DNA of 64,000 nucleotides, from contig JAHCKG010000011.1 in the NCBI GenBank assembly GCA_026125895.1, positions 1 through 64,000 on the forward strand, read 5' to 3'. Below are positions 46,383 to 54,903 of the stretch, piece by piece. The translations under genes were made by a program, and so were the position numbers. The stretch comes from Pseudolabrys sp. GTDB taxonomy: Bacteria > Pseudomonadota > Alphaproteobacteria > Rhizobiales > Xanthobacteraceae. The stretch's first letter is position 1; the number at the start of each line of letters is the position of its first letter. Under the pieces are notes generated by a model. That model had not been told where the DNA came from. It ran no database searches and worked only from the letters and a program-made list of their open reading frames with translations.

Positions 46383-46464
46383 ATGCCCGGCCTTGTGCCG
46401 GGCATCAACGTCTTTCTTGCTCATTGTCAGTCAAGGCGTGGATGGCCGGGCCAAGCCCGGCCAT
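46383..46464. repeat. Two ATGCCCGG/ATGGCCGG palindromes between convergent genes
   Basis: ATGCCCGG/CCGGGCAT (46383-46405) and ATGGCCGGGC/GCCCGGCCAT (46442-46464) form two hairpins in the convergent spacer between the membrane protein pair and mutS. They could terminate both transcripts. Confidence 0.8.
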
Positions 46465-46483
46465 GACGAAGACGACACGGTAG

Positions 46484-49237
46484 TCACTTCTTCTCCGCCT
46501 CTTTCAGCTTCGCCTTCAACTGGTAAAGCGCCTCCATCGCCTCGCGCGGCGACAGCTCATCGGGATTGAGCGCGGCGATGGCGGCGATGACGCGCTCATG
46601 CGCCGGCTCTGCTGGCGCGGCCGGCGGCTGATAGTTCGCCGCGAACAACGGCAGGTCCTCGAAGCCTTTCGGCGCGGCGCGGTCTTCCTGCTCGAGCTTG
46701 GCGAGCACCACCTTGGCGCGCTCGATGACGCTGCCGGGCAGGCCGGCGAGCTTGGCCACCTGGATGCCGTAGGACCGATCGGCGGCGCCGGCGACGACCT
46801 CGTGCAGGAACACCACCTCGCCCTTCCACTCCTTCACCTTGACGGTGACGTTGTGCAATCGCGGCAGCCGCGCCGACAGCGCGGTGAGCTCGTGATAATG
46901 CGTGGCGAACAGCGAGCGGCATTTGTTGATGTCGTGCAGGTGTTCGATGGTCGCCCAGGCAATCGACAGGCCGTCGAAAGTCGCGGTGCCGCGGCCGATC
47001 TCATCGAGAATGACGAGAGCGCGGGAGCCGGCCTGATTGAGGATGGCCGCGGTCTCCACCATCTCGACCATGAAGGTCGAGCGGCCGCGCGCCAGATCGT
47101 CGGCGGCGCCGACGCGCGAGAACAGGCGATCGACGATCCCGATATGCGCGCGCTTGGCCGGCACGAACGATCCCATCTGCGCCATGATGGCGATCAGCGC
47201 GTTCTGGCGCAGGAAGGTCGATTTGCCGGCCATGTTCGGGCCGGTGATCAGCCAGATGCGGCCGGCCTCCGCCTCGGCGGGAGGCGAGAGGTCGCTGTCA
47301 TTGGCGACGAAAGGCGTGCCGTCGCGCGACAAGGCGTGCTCGACTACGGGATGGCGCCCGCCTTCGATGCAGAAGGCAAGGCTGTCATCGACGTCCGGCC
47401 GCGCGTAACCGGATTCGGCGGCGAGCGCAGCCAGACTCGCGGCGACGTCGAGCCGCGCCAGCGCCTCGGCGCATTGCTTGATCGCCGGACCTTCGGCGAT
47501 CGCCGCAGCGCACAGCTTTTCGAAAATCTCGAGTTCGAGGCCGAGTGCGCGATCAGCGGCGCTGGCGATCTTGGCCTCGAGTTCACCGAGTTCGGTCGAG
47601 GTGAAACGCACCTGGCCGGCCAAGGTCTGGCGATGGATGAAGGTCGCGTTCAGCGGCGGCTGCATCATTCTGTCGGCGTTCTGCGCCGTGACTTCGACGA
47701 AGTAGCCGAGCACGTTGTTGTGCTTGATCTTGAGCGCCTTGACGCCGGTCTCGTCGGCGTAGCGCGCCTGCAACGCGGCGATGACGCGGCGCGATTCGTC
47801 GCGCAGCGCGCGGTTCTCGTCGAGCGCGCCGTCGTAGCCTTCGCGCACGAAGCCCCCGTCGCGCTTGATCAGCGGCAGGTCGTCGCCGAGCGCGCGGGTA
47901 AGTTCATCGGTCAGCGCGGCATCGACCTTGCGGCAATAGCCGAGCGCCTCGGCGATCTCGTCCGGCGCGTCCTTGATCGAGGCGAGCGCACGGGCGAGGT
48001 CATGTGCCGCGGCGATGCCATCACGAATAGCCGCGAGATCGCGTGGTCCGCCGCGCTGCAGCGCGACGCGCGTCAGTGCGCGGGCAAGGTCCGGCGCGGC
48101 GGCGAGCCGTGAGCGCGTCTCGGCGCGCGCCGCCACATCGCCGACGAAGCACGCCACCGCATCGAGGCGGCGTGTGATGGCATTCACATCGGTGAGCGGC
48201 GCCGACAGCCGCTGCGCCAGCAGGCGCGAGCCGGCGGCGGTGACGGTGCGGTCGATGCAATCGAGCAGCGAGCCGCGCCGTTCGCCGCCGAGCGTGCGCA
48301 TCAGTTCGAGATTGCCGCGCGTCGCCTGGTCGATCGCCATCGTCGCGGCGGCGGCCTCGCGCAACGGCGGCGACAAAGGGGGACGCTGGCCGACCTGCGT
48401 GCGCTCGATATAGGTGACGGCGGCGGCCGCCGCGGTGATCTCGAGCCGCGTCAGCGCGCCGAAGCCGTCGCTGGTGGCGACGGCAAAGAATGACGTGAGG
48501 CGGCGCTCCGCGGTCGCTGAGTCGAACACGTCGCGCGACAGCGGCGTTACCGCCGGCAATTCGCGCCACAACGGGATCAGCTCGATGTCGGTGTTGAGCG
48601 AATCCGAAATGAGAATCTCGCCGGGCTCCAGCCGCGCGATCTCGGCGGCGAGCATGACGCGGTCGCATTCGGTGATGCGGAATTCGCCGGTCGACATGTC
48701 GATCCAGGCCAAGCCGAAGCGCGCTTCGGTGCCGACCGACGACAGCCGCGCCCGCGCGATGGCGAGCAGGTAGTTGTTGCGCCGGGCATCCAGCAGCGTG
48801 TCTTCGGTCAGCGTGCCGGGCGTGACGAGGCGCACGACGTCGCGTTTGACGACGCTCTTGGAGCCGCGCTTTTTCGCCTCGGCCGGATCCTCGAGCTGCT
48901 CGCACACGGCGACGCGGTGGCCGAGCGCGATCAGGCGATGCAGGTATTCGTCGGAGCGGTGGATTGGCACCCCGCACATCGGGATGTCCTGGCCCTGATG
49001 CTTGCCGCGCTTGGTCAGCACGATGCCGAGCGCCCGGCTCGCCACCTCGGCGTCCTCGAAGAACAGTTCGTAGAAATCGCCCATCCGGTAGAACAGCAGA
49101 CTGTCCGGATTATTGGTCTTGATCTCGATATACTGCTCCAGCATCGGAGACAGCTTTTCCGGCGGCGCCGCGTCGGGCGGCGTCTCGGGTTCCGACAATC
49201 CGGGAGGCAGGTTGCCGATGGGCTGGGGCTGGGGCAT
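46484..49237 (-). CDS. mutS: DNA mismatch repair protein MutS
   Basis: A 917-aa protein with the complete MutS layout. The mismatch-reading motif is in [14 protein letters not shown] (F-x-E, about residues 50-63), preceded by a Pro-rich leader. The clamp and lever domains follow. The ATPase has Walker [10 protein letters not shown] at about residues 665-673 and Walker [21 protein letters not shown]. The C-terminal helix-turn-helix includes [20 protein letters not shown]. It recognises base mismatches and small loops in DNA. Confidence 0.97.
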   Translation of the reverse strand: MPQPQPIGNLPPGLSEPETPPDAAPPEKLSPMLEQYIEIKTNNPDSLLFYRMGDFYELFFEDAEVASRALGIVLTKRGKHQGQDIPMCGVPIHRSDEYLHRLIALGHRVAVCEQLEDPAEAKKRGSKSVVKRDVVRLVTPGTLTEDTLLDARRNNYLLAIARARLSSVGTEARFGLAWIDMSTGEFRITECDRVMLAAEIARLEPGEILISDSLNTDIELIPLWRELPAVTPLSRDVFDSATAERRLTSFFAVATSDGFGALTRLEITAAAAAVTYIERTQVGQRPPLSPPLREAAAATMAIDQATRGNLELMRTLGGERRGSLLDCIDRTVTAAGSRLLAQRLSAPLTDVNAITRRLDAVACFVGDVAARAETRSRLAAAPDLARALTRVALQRGGPRDLAAIRDGIAAAHDLARALASIKDAPDEIAEALGYCRKVDAALTDELTRALGDDLPLIKRDGGFVREGYDGALDENRALRDESRRVIAALQARYADETGVKALKIKHNNVLGYFVEVTAQNADRMMQPPLNATFIHRQTLAGQVRFTSTELGELEAKIASAADRALGLELEIFEKLCAAAIAEGPAIKQCAEALARLDVAASLAALAAESGYARPDVDDSLAFCIEGGRHPVVEHALSRDGTPFVANDSDLSPPAEAEAGRIWLITGPNMAGKSTFLRQNALIAIMAQMGSFVPAKRAHIGIVDRLFSRVGAADDLARGRSTFMVEMVETAAILNQAGSRALVILDEIGRGTATFDGLSIAWATIEHLHDINKCRSLFATHYHELTALSARLPRLHNVTVKVKEWKGEVVFLHEVVAGAADRSYGIQVAKLAGLPGSVIERAKVVLAKLEQEDRAAPKGFEDLPLFAANYQPPAAPAEPAHERVIAAIAALNPDELSPREAMEALYQLKAKLKEAEKK

Positions 49238-49296
49238 CGGGGCAAATTAGCCCAGTTGGACGGGCCATTTAAGCCCTGGGGCACCTCATTTCCCCG

Positions 49297-50505
49297 CTAA
49301 ATCACCTCGCTCGCCCGCTTCAGGCCCAGGATCATCGACGTATTGAGCAGATGCGCGCGCGCCTTGTCGGGATCGGCGGCGACGGCGACCATCTCCTCGA
49401 GGTGCTGGCGCTGAACGGCCGGGTCGCGCTCTTCCATCATCCGCTTGTTGCGGATCGACATCGCCTGCACCTGCTCGATGGTGGCGAAGCGGCGCTGGCG
49501 GGAATAGAGGTCGAGCAGATGGTCGCCTTCGCCGCGCCAGTGCCGGCCGAGCTTGTCGCAGAGATTGACGGCGTCGTGGATGCCGCTGTTGAGGCCGAAG
49601 CCGCCGAGCGGGTTGTTGAGATGCGCGGCGTCGCCGGCGAGCAGCACGCGGCCGGCGCGGAACGAGGCGGCGACGCGCTGGTGCACGCGGTAGGTGCTCT
49701 TGTAGCGGATGTCGTAGGCGTCCGGCTTCGGCAGCACGCGCTGCAGCGCCGCCTCGACGCGCTCGGGCGACAGCAGCACCTCGTCGCTCTCGTCCGGATT
49801 GACCGGGTAGGCGAGGCGCCACAATCCCGGCGGGCCGGCATCGGGGACCTTGAACAACGCGCCGAATTCGACCGGGTCGGCGATGTAGCAGTTATAGGCG
49901 AAGCCATGCTGGCCGAAGTCATAGGGCGTCGACACGACGACAAATAATTCCGGCCAGGTGAAGCCCTCGAAGTCGACGCCGAGGCCCTTGCGCACGACGC
50001 TGCGGCCGCCATCGGCGCCGATCAGCCATGAGCCTTCGAAGCGCCGGTCGCCGGAGGGGCCGGCGGTCGTCACGGTGACTCCATCGGCGTGCTGGGTGAA
50101 CCCGGTGACGGCGTGGCCAAAATGAATCTCGGCGCCGCCCGTCTTTTGCAGCAGGTCGAGCTGGATCGGCGTCAGCCGGTGCTGCTCGAGATGCAGGCGG
50201 TAAGGGTAGGGCGTGACGTCGTGCAGCAGATCGAGATCGAACTCGGCAACGAGATCGCCGGGGCGGTTGCGGATCTGCCAGTGCCGCACCTTGATGCCGC
50301 TCTCGTGCATCCGTTCGGTGATGCCGTAGGGCGCCATCATCTCGAGCGTCGGCGGATGAAACGAGCCGGCGCGCAGGTCGTGGGTGAGACCTTCCTCGGC
50401 CTCGAGCAGCACGACGGGGATGTCCTGCGCGCGCAGCGCCAGCGCGCACATCAGGCCGGTCGGGCCGGCGCCGGCGATGACGACGGGTTTATGTGTGGTC
50501 ATCAT
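49297..50505 (-). CDS. FAD-dependent aromatic-type monooxygenase
   Basis: A 402-aa flavoprotein hydroxylase. The N-terminal FAD motif is VVIAGAGPTGLMCALALRAQ. The NAD(P)H-associated block is GADGGRSVVRKGLGV, and the flavin-sealing block is VLLAGDAAHLNNPLGGFGLNSG. This is the PHBH/MhpA fold that adds a hydroxyl to phenolic substrates. It is the last gene of the presumed hydroxycinnamate cluster, so a hydroxybenzoate or phenylpropanoid product is the likely substrate. It is separated from the next gene by a palindromic repeat. Start at 50505 or 50502. Confidence 0.85.
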   Translation of the reverse strand: MMTTHKPVVIAGAGPTGLMCALALRAQDIPVVLLEAEEGLTHDLRAGSFHPPTLEMMAPYGITERMHESGIKVRHWQIRNRPGDLVAEFDLDLLHDVTPYPYRLHLEQHRLTPIQLDLLQKTGGAEIHFGHAVTGFTQHADGVTVTTAGPSGDRRFEGSWLIGADGGRSVVRKGLGVDFEGFTWPELFVVVSTPYDFGQHGFAYNCYIADPVEFGALFKVPDAGPPGLWRLAYPVNPDESDEVLLSPERVEAALQRVLPKPDAYDIRYKSTYRVHQRVAASFRAGRVLLAGDAAHLNNPLGGFGLNSGIHDAVNLCDKLGRHWRGEGDHLLDLYSRQRRFATIEQVQAMSIRNKRMMEERDPAVQRQHLEEMVAVAADPDKARAHLLNTSMILGLKRASEVI

Positions 50506-50510
50506 TGTTG

Positions 50511-50559
50511 GCGCATGACCTTTTCCGAAAACCGGTTTCCACTTTTCGGGGTCATGCGC
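50511..50559. repeat. GCGCATGACC...GGTCATGCGC interspersed palindrome
   Basis: GCGCATGACC and CCGAAAA on the left pair with TTTTCGG and GGTCATGCGC on the right, around CCGGTTTCCAC. This GCGCATGAcCCCGAAAA-type element is widespread in Hyphomicrobiales as I recall it. It lies between the monooxygenase and amidohydrolase genes of the cluster. Confidence 0.75.
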
Positions 50560-50578
50560 TGCCGGCGCTTCGGACCCT

Positions 50579-51595
50579 TTACTTCACCAGCTTCGTGCCG
50601 GTGATGCGCTCGAGATTGCCGTGCCAGATCGCTTCCTTGGTCGCCTTCGGCAGCTCGACCTCGTCGATGAACTTGATGGCGTCGCGCGTGTACATCGTGC
50701 CCTTCTCCGGATCGAACGGGCAGTCCGAGGCGAACACCACCTTGTCGTGATCGAAGAACGACAGGCCGATATCGATGCCGGCGCGCGAGGAGAAGGTCGC
50801 GGTGTCGGCATAGAACCGGTGCTTGAAGTAATCGAGCGGGCGGTGCTTGAGCTCGCCGAGCAGCTTGCCGAGGTCCTCGCCCGAGGTGCGCGAGCCGAGC
50901 TGATCCCAGCCGGGGCCGATGCGCCCTTCCAGCATCGGCACGATGCCGCCGAAGTGATGGGTGATGATGTTCAGCTTCGGATACTTGTCCATCAGCTTGG
51001 AGAAGACGAGGCGCGCCATGGCGGTTGCGGTCTCGTACGACCAGCCGAAGGCCCACCAGATTTCGTACTTCGACGTCTTCTCGGTCGGGTAATCCGGAAT
51101 GTTGGCGCCGCGCGCCGGATGCAGCCAGATCGGCTTGTTGAGTTTTTCCATCTCGGCGAAGAACGGCTCGAACTTCGGATCGTCGAGCGGCACGCCGGCG
51201 ACATTGGTGTAGATCTGCACGCCGAGCGCGCCCATCTTGATGGCGCGCCGCGCCTCAGTGACGCCAACGTCCGGCGCGCCGAGCGCGCCCTGCGCCACCC
51301 AGCCCGGAAAGTGGGCCGGATCCCTGGCGATGATCTCGGCCAGCTCGTCGTTGATCAGCTTGGCGTATTCCTCGACCTTGGCGCCGTCGCCTTTGCACAG
51401 CACTTCGAGCGGCGGCATGCCGTGCGACAGGATCTGCGCGTAATCGGGGAAGGTATCGACCACCTTCTTGCGGATATCGAGATCGTGGATGCTCGGCACT
51501 TCGCGCATGCGCTTGCCGATATCGGGAAGGCCGCTGTCGATCAGCACCTTGAAGAAACGGCTCGGCAGAAAGTGGGTATAGGCATCGATACGCAT
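50579..51595 (-). CDS. Amidohydrolase of the ACMSD/LigW-like family
   Basis: A 338-aa TIM-barrel protein of the amidohydrolase_2 superfamily (aminocarboxymuconate semialdehyde decarboxylase type). Expected metal-site blocks are IWLHPARGANI, NIITHHFGGIVP and VFASDCPFDPEKGTM. The first HxH motif is altered: MRIDAYTHFLP has Tyr6-Thr-His8 rather than His-x-His. Relatives are decarboxylases or hydratases acting on ring-cleavage or aromatic acid intermediates. Its place in the cluster suggests an aromatic substrate. Start 51595. Confidence 0.85.
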   Translation of the reverse strand: MRIDAYTHFLPSRFFKVLIDSGLPDIGKRMREVPSIHDLDIRKKVVDTFPDYAQILSHGMPPLEVLCKGDGAKVEEYAKLINDELAEIIARDPAHFPGWVAQGALGAPDVGVTEARRAIKMGALGVQIYTNVAGVPLDDPKFEPFFAEMEKLNKPIWLHPARGANIPDYPTEKTSKYEIWWAFGWSYETATAMARLVFSKLMDKYPKLNIITHHFGGIVPMLEGRIGPGWDQLGSRTSGEDLGKLLGELKHRPLDYFKHRFYADTATFSSRAGIDIGLSFFDHDKVVFASDCPFDPEKGTMYTRDAIKFIDEVELPKATKEAIWHGNLERITGTKLVK

Positions 51596-51739
51596 GGCGT
51601 CTTCCCTCGGCCGCGCAGCCGGTTTTCGGATGGCGGAATGTTATTGATGGCTTGGCTCGCGTTTCTACGCGAGGCGGCAAGGCGTGACAACGCTTCGGCG
51701 CGCCGCCGGCCTATGCGCTTGCGGCGTTGGGAGAGCGCC

Positions 51740-52150
51740 TTATTTGAACTTCGCCAATACCGCTTCGGGCACCGGGTGGGATTTGAGCTGCCCACCTTCG
51801 CCCCGCACCGTCCAGACTCGCTTCTCGTTGGCCTCGACGCAGGTCTCGCCCTTCAGCGTGATCTTGTGGCTGACCTCGAAGGAGGTGCGGCCGAAGGTGA
51901 CGGTGCTGGCGATGAGGCAGTCGTCGCCGAACCGCGTCGGCTTGAGGAACCGGGCCTGCGTCTTGAGCAGCGGCCAGCCGGCGAATTCCAGCGTCTTCAG
52001 CATCTCGTATTTGGTGATGCCGAGCGCGGCCTCGAACAGCATTTCGATCGAGTGGTCGAAGAAGCGGAAGTAGTTGGGATAGAAGATGATCCCGGCGGGG
52101 TCGCAGTCGCCCCATTCGATGCGCAGGTTTCGCGTGTTGGTGTAGGCCAT
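51740..52150 (-). CDS. 4-Hydroxybenzoyl-CoA thioesterase-like acyl-CoA thioesterase
   Basis: A 136-aa hotdog-fold protein. The active-site motif EWGDCDPAGIIFYPNYF has the catalytic D17, at the same place as in the Pseudomonas 4-hydroxybenzoyl-CoA thioesterase. LNTR-type and VSHKITLKGETCVE strands fit the fold. It would release an aromatic acid such as 4-hydroxybenzoate or vanillate from its CoA thioester. The methyltransferase gene lies nine bases upstream in the same run. The substrate is inferred from this context. Confidence 0.87.
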   Translation of the reverse strand: MAYTNTRNLRIEWGDCDPAGIIFYPNYFRFFDHSIEMLFEAALGITKYEMLKTLEFAGWPLLKTQARFLKPTRFGDDCLIASTVTFGRTSFEVSHKITLKGETCVEANEKRVWTVRGEGGQLKSHPVPEAVLAKFK

Positions 52151-52159
52151 GGAGGATTC

Positions 52160-52774
52160 CTAGCGGTCTTCGGCGCGCCGCGCCAGCCAGACCGAGCGGC
52201 CGCCGCAATCGGCATCGTTCATCCGCGCATCGACAACGGTAAAGTCATTGGCGGCGAGCAGCGCCCGGTATTCCTCCGGGGCGAGGCTGGCGTGATAGAG
52301 TGGCTCGCCGTGCAGCTCGCCGATGGCTTCGCCGTGGGCCGGCCCGCTGGTGAACATCAGCGGCGCGCCGGGCGAGGCATGCGCCGCGAAGATCGCGAAC
52401 ATGCGGCGCTGCGCGTCAAAGTCGAGATGGAAGAATGAGTCCCATGCCAGGATGCCGCCGAAGCGTCGGCCGAGGTCGAGCGTTCGCATGTCGGCGATGC
52501 GCCAGTCCTGTTCGGGAAAATCGCGCCGGCACAGCGAGATCATCGTCGGCGATGAATCGACGCCGGTGACGGCGCGGCCCTGCGCGATCAGATAGGCCGC
52601 GATCGGTTTGCCGAAACCGCAACCGATATCGAGCACGGTGCCGCCGCCGGGCACCAGCGCCAGGAAGCGGTCGAGCCAGCCTTGCTCGAACAGCCGCGTC
52701 TCCCGGCGCCGGTCGGCGGCCCAGTCATGCGCCTTGCGTTCGTAAAGACCGACGATGTTGTCGGCATCCGACAT
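52160..52774 (-). CDS. Class I SAM-dependent methyltransferase
   Basis: A 204-aa cytosolic protein. The SAM-binding glycine-rich motif I is VLDIGCGFGKPI (about residues 44-55), followed by VTGVDSSPTMISLC and LGRRFGGILAWDSFFHL, as in the UbiE/Trans-aconitate-like methyltransferases. It lies in the tight run between the thioesterase and SDR genes (six bases from the SDR stop). It might methylate a catabolic intermediate or a by-product; nothing in the sequence fixes its target. Confidence 0.84.
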   Translation of the reverse strand: MSDADNIVGLYERKAHDWAADRRRETRLFEQGWLDRFLALVPGGGTVLDIGCGFGKPIAAYLIAQGRAVTGVDSSPTMISLCRRDFPEQDWRIADMRTLDLGRRFGGILAWDSFFHLDFDAQRRMFAIFAAHASPGAPLMFTSGPAHGEAIGELHGEPLYHASLAPEEYRALLAANDFTVVDARMNDADCGGRSVWLARRAEDR

Positions 52775-52780
52775 CTTTTC

Positions 52781-53542
52781 TTAACGGGGCGCCATGCGCA
52801 GCGCGCCGTCGATGCGGATGACCTCGCCGTTGAGATAACCGTTCTCGACGATGTGCACGGCGAGCTTGGCGAATTCCGCCGGTTCGCCCAGCCGCTTGGG
52901 GAAAGGCACCGACGCGCCGAGCGAATCCTGCGCTTCCTGCGGCAGCGCTTTGAGCATCGGCGTACCGAAGATTCCCGGCGCGATGGCGCAGACGCGGATG
53001 CCGAACTGCGCGAATTCGCGCGCCGCCGGCAGGGTCAGCGCCGCGACCGCGCCCTTGGACGACGAATAGGCCGACTGGCCGATCTGGCCCTCGAAGGCCG
53101 CGACCGATGCGGTCGAGATGATGACGCCGCGATCGCCGCCCGGCAGCGGCTCGACGCTCTGCATGTTGGCGGCGACGAGCCGCATCATGTTGAAGGTGCC
53201 GATCAGGTTGATCTTGATGACGCGTTCGAAGTCCTCGAGCGGCATCGGACCATCCTTGCCGACGATGCGCTTGGCCGGGCCGATACCGGCGCAGTTGACC
53301 AGCACGCGCGCCGCGCCGTGCACGGTGGCGGCGGCGTTGATTGCGGCGCTGGCGCCCTTGTCGAGCGTCACGTCGCAGGCGAAGGCGATGCCGCCGATCT
53401 CCTTGGCGACGTCGTTGGCGCCTTTCTCGTTGAGGTCGAACACGGCGACCTTCGCGCCCGCCGTCGCCAGCGCCCGCGCCGTGGCGGCGCCGAGACCCGA
53501 AGCGCCGCCAGTGACGATCGCGGCCTGTCCTTTGATGTCCAT
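52781..53542 (-). CDS. 3-Hydroxyacyl-CoA dehydrogenase-type SDR (HSD10-like)
   Basis: 253 aa from ATG 53542; longer in-frame extension upstream is not supported because a repeat lies there. The SDR cofactor motif is TGGASGLG (residues 11-18). The catalytic residues are S146 (TAS), Y159 and K163 (YSSSK). The whole, including VDL-like FDLNEKG and PGIFGTPML, resembles the type II 3-hydroxyacyl-CoA dehydrogenases (HSD17B10). In this cluster it could oxidise the hydroxyacyl-CoA made by the crotonase before thiolysis. Confidence 0.88.
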   Translation of the reverse strand: MDIKGQAAIVTGGASGLGAATARALATAGAKVAVFDLNEKGANDVAKEIGGIAFACDVTLDKGASAAINAAATVHGAARVLVNCAGIGPAKRIVGKDGPMPLEDFERVIKINLIGTFNMMRLVAANMQSVEPLPGGDRGVIISTASVAAFEGQIGQSAYSSSKGAVAALTLPAAREFAQFGIRVCAIAPGIFGTPMLKALPQEAQDSLGASVPFPKRLGEPAEFAKLAVHIVENGYLNGEVIRIDGALRMAPR

Positions 53543-53576
53543 TGATCGAAATCCTTCTATTACTTTTACTCCGCTC

Positions 53577-53634
53577 ACCCCCGCGAAAGCGGGGGTCCAG
53601 AGGCCAAGAACTGGATCCCCGCTTTCGCGGGGAT
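53577..53634. repeat. Two CCCCGC palindromes inside the aromatic cluster
   Basis: ACCCCCGC/GCGGGGGT (53577-53596) and ATCCCCGC/GCGGGGAT (53615-53634) separate the SDR and thiolase genes. Same family as 17420, 21736 and 24687. Confidence 0.85.
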
Positions 53635-53649
53635 GAGCGGATAAATACT

Positions 53650-54891
53650 CTAAGCCGCCTTGGCCTCGGTATTCTCGATCAGCAGCGCGATGCCTTGGCC
53701 GCCGCCGATGCAGGCGGAAGAGATACCATAACGCTGGCCGCTGCGCTTGAGTTCGCGCGCCAGCGTCAAAGTGAGGCGGATACCGGTGGCGCCCAGCGGG
53801 TGGCCGATGGCGATGGCGCCGCCATTGACGTTGAGCTTGTCTTCGTCGAGGCCGAGCGCGCGGGCGCAGGCCATGACCTGCGCGCCGAAAGCCTCGTTGA
53901 TCTCGAAGCGGCCGATGTCCTCGAGCTTGAGGCCGGCGCGTTCGACCACGGCCTTGATCGCCGGCACCGGTCCGATGCCCATGATTTCCGGCGGCACGCC
54001 GACCGCTGCGCTGGCGATGATGCGCGCCAGCGGCTTCTTGCCGTTCTTCTCGGCATAGGCTTTCGACGACACCAGCACGGCCGCCGCGCCATCGACGATG
54101 GCGGAGGAGTTGCCGCCGGTCTGCACGCCGCCAAAGGCCGGCTTGATCTTCGCAAGCTGCTCGACGGTCGAATGCCGCACATGTGTGTCGGCCGTGACGT
54201 CTTCCTTCACGCGGATGCCGCGCGCGTTCATGCCGTCGGCCTCGAATTTCTCGGTCGTCACCGGCGCGATCTCGCCGGCGCGGAAGTCGGCGGCCTTCAT
54301 GGCGCGCTCGAACGAGCGCGAGGCATAGGCATCCACTTCGGCGCGGGTGATCTGATATTGCTTGGCGAGGTTCTCCGCGGTGTCGCCCATGGTGCAGTTG
54401 ACGCCCGGATCCATCAGGGCTTCCCACAGGAAGTCCTTGAATTCGACCTGGCCCATGCGAAAGCCGCCGCGGCTGGTATAGGACGCCACCGGATTGCGGC
54501 TCATCGACTCGGCGCCGACGCACAGCGCGAGATCGGCGCGGCCGAGCGAGGTACTGTCGGAGGCCTGCGCAATCACCTCGATGCCGGTGCCGCAGACGCG
54601 CTGCACCAGATGCGCCGGCACTTCCTGCGGCACGCCGGCATAGAGCCCGACATGGCGCGGCAGCATGTAGGCGTCGAAACTCGCTTGGGCCATGCTGCCG
54701 GCGATCACGGTGCCGACGTCCTTCGGCGACACGCCGGACTTCTTGATCGCCTCGCGCGCCGCCTTGATGCCGAGGTCGATGGGCGAGATCGGCGCCAGCG
54801 CGCCGTTGTAATCGACGAAGGGCGTGCGCGCGCCGTCGATCAGCCAGGCGTCCTCGAAGGTGGCGCCGATGCCGGGGATCTTGTCAGTCAC
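53650..54891 (-). CDS. Acetyl-CoA acyltransferase (thiolase)
   Basis: A 413-aa thiolase with a short N-terminal extension. The nucleophile is C100 in LVQRVCGTGIEV. The His block is INEAFGAQVMACARALG, the GGAIAIGHPLGATG glycine motif follows, and the second catalytic Cys is in SSACIGGGQGIALL. All three thiolase signatures are intact. In context it would cleave a 3-keto-acyl-CoA (aromatic 3-ketopropanoyl-CoA) to acetyl-CoA and a shorter aryl-CoA. It is separated from the first ligase gene by 12 bases. Confidence 0.93.
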   Translation of the reverse strand: MTDKIPGIGATFEDAWLIDGARTPFVDYNGALAPISPIDLGIKAAREAIKKSGVSPKDVGTVIAGSMAQASFDAYMLPRHVGLYAGVPQEVPAHLVQRVCGTGIEVIAQASDSTSLGRADLALCVGAESMSRNPVASYTSRGGFRMGQVEFKDFLWEALMDPGVNCTMGDTAENLAKQYQITRAEVDAYASRSFERAMKAADFRAGEIAPVTTEKFEADGMNARGIRVKEDVTADTHVRHSTVEQLAKIKPAFGGVQTGGNSSAIVDGAAAVLVSSKAYAEKNGKKPLARIIASAAVGVPPEIMGIGPVPAIKAVVERAGLKLEDIGRFEINEAFGAQVMACARALGLDEDKLNVNGGAIAIGHPLGATGIRLTLTLARELKRSGQRYGISSACIGGGQGIALLIENTEAKAA

Positions 54892-54903
54892 GGTTGCTCT
54901 CCA

